Assembly (NCBI GenBank): GCA_963745405.1 | Contig: CAVUWY010000002.1 | Location: forward strand, 868,001 to 932,000 | Source of the DNA: C-114 sp963745405 | GTDB lineage: Bacteria; Chloroflexota; Limnocylindria; Limnocylindrales; CSP1-4 | Direction of reading: 5' to 3' | Length of the DNA stretch: 64,000 bases | Shown here: positions 59,476 to 64,000 of the stretch, piece by piece | Numbering within the stretch: the first letter of the stretch is position 1 | Layout of the letters: every line of letters starts with the position of its first letter | Program-made: the position numbers and the translations under genes | Notes under the pieces: model-generated | The model's database searches: none | Told to the model about the DNA's origin: nothing | Seen by the model: only the letters and a program-made list of their open reading frames with translations

Positions 59476-61110
59476 ATGGCCGTCCTCCGGAGCCGACTTG
59501 ATCCGAGCGCTCCGGACAGCCAGGCGAACGCGGCCGCGATGGCAGGGCTTGTGCGGGACCTTCGGGAGCGGCAGGCGCTGGTGGCCGGACGCGGCGCCGG
59601 CGGCGACGACCGATCGATCGAGCGTCACCGCGAGCGCGGCAAGCTGCCCGTCCGCGAGCGTATCGACCGCTTGCTCGACCCCGGCAGTGCCTTCCTCGAG
59701 CTGACCCCGCTCGCCGCCGACGGGCTGTACGACGGCGATGCGCCGAGCGCCGGGATCGTGACCGGCATCGGGCGGATCGAGGGAACGCTCTGCGTCGTCG
59801 TCGCCAACGACGCGACGGTCAAGGGCGGCACCTACTACCCGCTCACCGTGAAGAAGCACCTGCGGGCCCAGGAGATCGCCCTCGAGAACCGGCTCCCGTG
59901 CCTCTACCTCGTCGACAGCGGCGGGGCGTTCCTGCCGCTGCAGAGTGAGGTATTTCCCGACCGCGACCACTTCGGCCGGATCTTCTACAACCAGGCCCGC
60001 CTCTCAGCCGCCGGCGTGCCCCAGATCGCCCTCGTCATGGGTAGCTGCACGGCCGGCGGGGCGTATGTCCCGGCGATGAGCGACGAGACCGTGATCGTCG
60101 AGGGGACGGGCACGATCTTCCTCGGCGGTCCGCCTCTCGTGAAGGCGGCCACAGGCGAGGAGGTCAGCGCGGAGGAGCTCGGCGGTGGCGATCTCCACGC
60201 CCGGACGTCGGGGGTCGTCGACCACCTCGCGACCGACGACGAAGATGCGCTGGCGATCGGTCGATCGATCGTCGCCAACCTGAACCGTCGGCCGCCCGAA
60301 CCACCGTGGGATCGCCGCGATCCAGAGCCACCCGCCGTCGCCCCGGCACCCGCGGCCGCCGACGGCGGCATCTACGCGACGGTCTCGGCCGACCCTCGCC
60401 GGCCGATCGACGTCCGCGAGATCGTCGCCCGGCTCGTGGACGGGAGTCGCTTCCACGAGTTCAAGCCGCTCTACGGCGAGACGCTCGTGTGCGGCTTTGC
60501 CCATCTTGACGGCTACCCGGTCGCGATCGTCGCCAACAACGGGATCCTCTTCAGCCAGAGCGCGCTCAAGGGCGCCCACTTCATCGAGCTCGCGGCCCAG
60601 CGGCGGATCCCCCTCGTATTCCTCCAGAACATCGCCGGCTTCATGGTGGGCCGCGAGTACGAGGCCGGCGGGATCGCCAAGGATGGGGCCAAGATGGTGA
60701 CCGCCGTCGCCTGCGCCGAGGTCCCCAAGTTCACGGTGCTCATCGGAGGCAGTTTCGGGGCGGGCAACTACGCGATGGCCGGCCGAGCGTACGGCCCGCG
60801 CTTCCTGTGGTCGTGGCCGAACGCCCGGATCAGCGTCATGGGCGGACTCCAGGCGGCGCGGGTCCTGTCGACCGTCCGCGAGAGCTCCCTGCCGGGCGGC
60901 GCCTGGGCGTCCCCCGCCGAACGCGAGGCGTTCGAGGCGCCGATCCTCGACACCTACGAGCGCGAGGGCTCGCCCTACTTCGCGACCGCTCGCCTGTGGG
61001 ACGACGGCGTCATCGATCCGCTCGACACGCGCCGGCTCCTCGCGATGGGCATCGAGGCGTCGCTCTGTGCGCCGATCCCGGAGACTCGCTTCGGCGTCTT
61101 CCGGATGTAG
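59476..61110 (+). CDS. Acyl-CoA carboxylase carboxyltransferase subunit, methylcrotonyl-CoA carboxylase beta type
   Basis: 544 residues with the two crotonase-fold halves of biotin-dependent carboxylases. Seen: R-G-K-L-P-V-R-E-R-I-D-R-L-L-D-P-G-S, L-V-D-S-G-G-A-F-L-P-L-Q, F-P-D-R-D-H-F-G-R-I-F-Y-N-Q-A-R, M-G-S-C-T-A-G-G-A-Y-V-P-A-M-S-D and I-G-G-S-F-G-A-G-N-Y-A-M. These fit 3-methylcrotonyl-CoA carboxylase beta (leucine breakdown) better than propionyl- or acetyl-CoA enzymes. No biotin carboxylase subunit is near, so its partner is elsewhere. The downstream neighbours are convergent. Confidence 0.88.
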   Translation: MAVLRSRLDPSAPDSQANAAAMAGLVRDLRERQALVAGRGAGGDDRSIERHRERGKLPVRERIDRLLDPGSAFLELTPLAADGLYDGDAPSAGIVTGIGRIEGTLCVVVANDATVKGGTYYPLTVKKHLRAQEIALENRLPCLYLVDSGGAFLPLQSEVFPDRDHFGRIFYNQARLSAAGVPQIALVMGSCTAGGAYVPAMSDETVIVEGTGTIFLGGPPLVKAATGEEVSAEELGGGDLHARTSGVVDHLATDDEDALAIGRSIVANLNRRPPEPPWDRRDPEPPAVAPAPAAADGGIYATVSADPRRPIDVREIVARLVDGSRFHEFKPLYGETLVCGFAHLDGYPVAIVANNGILFSQSALKGAHFIELAAQRRIPLVFLQNIAGFMVGREYEAGGIAKDGAKMVTAVACAEVPKFTVLIGGSFGAGNYAMAGRAYGPRFLWSWPNARISVMGGLQAARVLSTVRESSLPGGAWASPAEREAFEAPILDTYEREGSPYFATARLWDDGVIDPLDTRRLLAMGIEASLCAPIPETRFGVFRM

Positions 61111-61124
61111 GCCGAGCCGACCGT

Positions 61125-61976
61125 TCAGCCAGCCTCGCCGGGCCAGTATCGCTCGCTGACGATCGCATGCGGCGGCAGCCCGAGCTGGATCAGCCGCGCG
61201 GTCGCCGACTCGATCATGGCCGGGCTCCCGCACAGGTACGCGACCGTGTCCCGCGGATCGAGCCCACCTCGACTTCCACGGCTCGACCCGTCGAACAGTT
61301 CAGGTACTACGTCGGTGACTCGGCCGGTGGCCCCACGCCATCCGGCGTTCCGTGGCTCGGCCGGGCGCGAGACCGTCGGCACGTAGCTCACTCGGCCCGC
61401 CGCCGCCTCCTCTCCGAGAAGAGACCGATAGGCAAGCTCGGCGACGTGGGCGACCCCGTGGACGACGATCACCTTCGGCCGGCGGGGTCGCTGGCGAAGC
61501 GATCCGAGCATGGCGACGAAGGGAGCGAGGCCCGTGCCTGTCGAGACGAAGAGGTGGGCGCGATCGTCGGCGGGATCGAGCGTGAAGAGGCCCTTCGCGC
61601 GACCGAGCAGGAGGCGTCCTCCGCGCTTCGTCCGCCACAGCGCAGGGGTGAATGTGCCACCGACCACCCGCCTGATGAGGAATTCGAGGTCGAGCGAGCC
61701 CGGGGCCGACGATGTCGAATAGGGGCGCCGGATGACCCGCCCATCGATCTCGAGGCCGAGGCTCAGGTACTGGCCCGGCACGAACGGCCGGGCACCGCTG
61801 TCCGGACGGACTCTGAACAGGGCGACGGCCTCCGTGAGGTCCTCGCGACCGACGAGCGTGGCATCCGCGACGGGCGTGGCGTCGGCGGCGATCCTTCTCG
61901 GCGCGCGATCGATCCACCGCGGGCGATCTGACTCAGGGACCCCCCGGGCGATCGCACCGGCGATCAACCCGCTCAT
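61125..61976 (-). CDS. Ferredoxin-NADP+ reductase-like FAD oxidoreductase
   Basis: 283 residues. The FAD domain has V-P-G-Q-Y-L-S-L-G and R-P-Y-S-T-S-S-A-P-G (flavin-binding RxYS). The NAD(P) domain has F-V-S-T-G-T-G-L-A-P-F-V-A-M-L and Y-L-C-G-S-P-A-M-I-E. An Arg/Ser/Gly insertion precedes D-T-V-A-Y-L-C. ATG 61976 forms ATGA with the ferredoxin stop, so the pair should work together, moving electrons between NADPH and the ferredoxin. Confidence 0.92.
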   Translation of the reverse strand: MSGLIAGAIARGVPESDRPRWIDRAPRRIAADATPVADATLVGREDLTEAVALFRVRPDSGARPFVPGQYLSLGLEIDGRVIRRPYSTSSAPGSLDLEFLIRRVVGGTFTPALWRTKRGGRLLLGRAKGLFTLDPADDRAHLFVSTGTGLAPFVAMLGSLRQRPRRPKVIVVHGVAHVAELAYRSLLGEEAAAGRVSYVPTVSRPAEPRNAGWRGATGRVTDVVPELFDGSSRGSRGGLDPRDTVAYLCGSPAMIESATARLIQLGLPPHAIVSERYWPGEAG

Positions 61977-62263
61977 CCCGCACCAAGCATGCGGTCGATC
62001 TCCTCTCGCGCGGCGCCCGGGTCCGCGTACCAGGCCGCATCGACCCACGCATAGCCGGTCCACGCGGGCGGCAACTCGTCGACCCGGTAGATCGCCGTGT
62101 TCGGGCAGGCGGCTTCGCAGGACCCGCAGTCGATGCACGCTTCTGGGTCGATGTAGAGCTTCCGGTCAAGCGCCTCATCGGTGGTGATGCAGTCGACCGG
62201 ACAGACGTCCACACAGGCGCGGTCCATCTTGTCGAGGCATGGTTCGGCGATCACGTAGGCCAT
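61973..62263 (-). CDS. fdxA: Seven-iron ferredoxin (3Fe-4S/4Fe-4S), FdxA type
   Basis: 96 residues. Cys9, Cys17 and Cys53 can hold the 3Fe-4S cluster; Cys21, Cys43, Cys46 and Cys49 the 4Fe-4S cluster. Cys25 is the extra cysteine known from Azotobacter ferredoxin I. The motif order is C-x7-C-x3-C-P then C-I-D-C-G-S-C-E-A-A-C-P. It is coupled to its reductase. The 130 bases upstream (62264-62394) show no clear promoter. Confidence 0.95.
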   Translation of the reverse strand: MAYVIAEPCLDKMDRACVDVCPVDCITTDEALDRKLYIDPEACIDCGSCEAACPNTAIYRVDELPPAWTGYAWVDAAWYADPGAAREEIDRMLGAG

Positions 62264-62394
62264 CGAAGTCGCTCCATGTCATCGGCCGCCGCGATCCGTC
62301 GACGGCGGTCTTTGTCGAGAAGACTCGGCGTCGCGGATGGGATCGGCGTGTGGCCCTCATGAGCGTTCTCACATCGTCAGGGACCGGACGTCGC

Positions 62395-63690
62395 TCACTG
62401 CCGGGCCGGCAGCGTCACCTCGAAGCGGGCTCCTCCACCGGGAGCCGCGGTCGCCACGATCCATCCTCCGTGAGCACTCGCGATGCGGCGCGCGATGGCA
62501 AGACCGAGGCCGGCCCCTTTCGGACGGCTCGCCGCCCCGGCGAGGCGGGCGAACGGCTCGAACACGCGCTCGCGGTCCTCCGCGGGGATGCCGGGGCCAT
62601 GATCGGAGACCGTGAGGACGACATCCCCACCACGGCGACCGACGGTCACCTCGGCGGGCGTGCCTGGTGGGGCGTGATCGATGGCATTGTCGACGAGGAT
62701 GAGGACGAGCTGGAGGAGGCGATCACGGTCGCCCTCCAGGAGCCGACGTTCGGGCGCGTCGACGATGAGATCGACATCTCGCTCTCGGGCGAGCGGCTCG
62801 ACCCGGCGAGCGGCCGTTCGGGCGAGCTCGGCGAGGTCGATGCTCGACCGGTCGAGGACGAGGTCGGCCGAGCCGGTCGACGAGAGCATCAGGAGGTCCC
62901 CGACGAGCCGCCCGAGCCGATCGCTCTCGGCGACGATGTCCTTCACCAGCGGAGTGCCCTCGGACGTCACGAGGCCTTCGCGCTCGAGAACCTCGGCGGT
63001 GGCATGGATCACCGCGGCGGGCGTCCGCAGCTCGTGGGACGCGTCCGCCACGAAGCGCAGCTGCGCATCGAAGGTTCGACGGATCGGCTGGAGCGCGCGA
63101 CGCGTGACGATGAGGGTCACCAGCGCCGCGCCCAGGAGCCCGATGACGGCCACGACGACGATGGCGACGACAAGGCTGCCCGATTGGGCGTCGTGGAGGG
63201 TGAGCACGAGCCCGGCCTGGACATATCCGACGGGATGAGCCGCCGGACCGACCGGCAACGTGAGCAGCCGCACCGGCACGCCGCCGAGATCAACCGTCCT
63301 CAGGTCGCCGCCCGCGGTGGACACCCCGCCCATGGCGGCAAGGACGGGCAGGCCGGGCAGTCTCACTCGGGATGGGTCGGCGAGGACGTGGCCATCCGCG
63401 TCGAGGGTGAGGACGAAGGTGTCCGACGAGCCCGGGACGACCTCCTCCGAGTCTCCGCTTTCCTGGGCGGCCGGGAGCTCGCCATCCAGCCGCACCACAG
63501 CCGCTTCGGCTGTCGAGCGCAGCGCGCGATCGACGTCGGCGTCGAGTGCCCGCAGCGCGACGAGCGCGGTGATCACCCCGATCCCGATGACGAGGAGCGC
63601 GACGAGGGCGAGGCTCGTCAAGTACAGCCGTCGTCCGGTGACCCCGACGAGCCGGCCGACCGCGTCCGCCCGTCGTGGTCGGTCAGCCAT
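62395..63690 (-). CDS. Sensor histidine kinase of a two-component system
   Basis: 431 residues. Two transmembrane helices (about 21-46 and 171-196) enclose an extracytoplasmic sensor of about 120 residues. There is little room for a HAMP domain; the H-box F-V-A-D-A-S-H-E-L-R-T-P (H219) comes about 20 residues after the second helix. The N-box D-N-A-I-D-H-A-P, G1 S-D-H-G-P-G-I-P and G2 K-G-A-G-L-G-L-A-I-A-R are intact. ATG 63690 overlaps the end of the response regulator gene by eight bases. The signal is unknown. Confidence 0.93.
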   Translation of the reverse strand: MADRPRRADAVGRLVGVTGRRLYLTSLALVALLVIGIGVITALVALRALDADVDRALRSTAEAAVVRLDGELPAAQESGDSEEVVPGSSDTFVLTLDADGHVLADPSRVRLPGLPVLAAMGGVSTAGGDLRTVDLGGVPVRLLTLPVGPAAHPVGYVQAGLVLTLHDAQSGSLVVAIVVVAVIGLLGAALVTLIVTRRALQPIRRTFDAQLRFVADASHELRTPAAVIHATAEVLEREGLVTSEGTPLVKDIVAESDRLGRLVGDLLMLSSTGSADLVLDRSSIDLAELARTAARRVEPLARERDVDLIVDAPERRLLEGDRDRLLQLVLILVDNAIDHAPPGTPAEVTVGRRGGDVVLTVSDHGPGIPAEDRERVFEPFARLAGAASRPKGAGLGLAIARRIASAHGGWIVATAAPGGGARFEVTLPARQ

Positions 63691-64000
63691 CCGCCCGGAG
63701 GCTGTAGCCGACGCCCCGCACCGTTCGCAATCGATCAGATCGACCGAGCTCGCTGAGCTTGCGCCGCAGGTAGTGGACGTAGAGGTCGACGACATTGGAG
63801 TAAACGTCGGGCTCGGCGCCCCAGACCCCGTCGAGGATCTGGCGCCGGGTGAGGACCTGACCCTGGTGGCGAATCAGGTACCCGAGCAGCGCGAACTCGC
63901 GGGCGGAGAGGTCGACGGAGCGCTCGCCGACGCGGGCGATATGGCGCGACTCGTCGAGCTCGACGTCGCCGGCGGCCAGCCGGGGCTCGGTCGGGCCACC
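63683..64000 (-). CDS. OmpR-family response regulator, C-terminal part; rest beyond window
   Basis: The frame is open to the window edge and ends at TGA 63683-63685. The 105 visible residues are the winged-helix output domain: V-D-L-S-A-R-E-F-A-L-L-G-Y-L-I-R-H-Q-G-Q, then L-T-R-R-Q-I-L-D-G-V-W, the recognition helix S-N-V-V-D-L-Y-V-H-Y-L-R-R-K-L, and R-T-V-R-G-V-G-Y-S-L. It is the partner of the kinase downstream. OmpR-family proteins bind 11-bp direct repeats of the sort seen at 39764-39803, though a link is speculative. Confidence 0.93.
   Translation of the reverse strand, partial: GGPTEPRLAAGDVELDESRHIARVGERSVDLSAREFALLGYLIRHQGQVLTRRQILDGVWGAEPDVYSNVVDLYVHYLRRKLSELGRSDRLRTVRGVGYSLRADG

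Noticed and set aside
1..64000. tRNA or rRNA genes, integrase or transposase
   Set aside because: I looked for T-loop and conserved rRNA motifs and for DDE or tyrosine-recombinase patterns and saw none; a covariance-model scan would be decisive.

Overview
The window is a chromosomal segment of a GC-rich bacterium (roughly 68-70 % G+C by eye), densely packed and with many four-base ATGA/GTGA/TTGA gene overlaps. The mix of families suggests Chloroflexota (Limnocylindria/Ellin6529-like lineages) rather than Actinobacteria: mreBC joined to dTDP-rhamnose genes, an R3H-domain P-loop ATPase beside a GNAT-like gene, a DarA c-di-AMP receptor, GuaB3, UPF0182, secreted proteins built from FlgD-type Ig repeats, and GbsR and XRE regulators. 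That placement is inference from gene content. I saw no tRNA, rRNA, CRISPR array, insertion sequence, phage or plasmid gene.

Layout. (1) 1-10.2 kb is surface polysaccharide: the end of an ABC export ATPase on the plus strand, then an eight-gene minus-strand operon (9505-10173 down to 906-2012). The operon carries all five steps of the WbpA/B/E/D/I route to UDP-2,3-diacetamido-2,3-dideoxy-mannuronic acid, two GT4 glycosyltransferases and a lipoprotein D-glucuronyl-C5-epimerase-like enzyme. (2) 10.3-14.8 kb holds a six-rung beta-solenoid membrane protein, a DUF3048 protein preceded by a tiny coupled ORF, and a GT4/polyprenol-phosphate sugar synthase pair. (3) 14.8-21.4 kb holds two large secreted proteins, a GH18 hydrolase and a caspase-fold candidate, that share C-terminal module architecture. 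(4) 21.6-27.1 kb is an mreB-mreC-rfbA-rfbB-rfbD-rfbC operon without mreD. (5) 27.3-37.3 kb is RadC, a CPBP protease and several zinc-ribbon or membrane proteins, plus a UPF0182 gene broken by one extra base. (6) 37.4-46 kb is purine and nucleotide metabolism and signalling: GuaA, GuaB3, Nudix, DarA, a GAF-GGDEF cyclase, Tmk, and an ECF sigma/RskA pair. (7) 46-51 kb is a NicO metal exporter and the TldD/TldE protease, whose second subunit appears to start with CTG. (8) 51-57 kb holds VOC and DCC proteins, the R3H ATPase, and a GNAT-like gene, pdxT and pdxS that all carry +1 frameshifts (six within 1.7 kb). (9) 57-64 kb holds a repeat-rich intergenic block, GbsR and XRE regulators with palindromic operator candidates, a methylcrotonyl-CoA-type carboxyltransferase, ferredoxin plus reductase, and a two-component system cut by the window edge.

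Regulatory style. At least six genes have a TANNNT -10 box 6-9 bases before the start codon, implying leaderless transcripts; other genes have clear AGGAGG-type sites. These two signals decided many of the starts given here.
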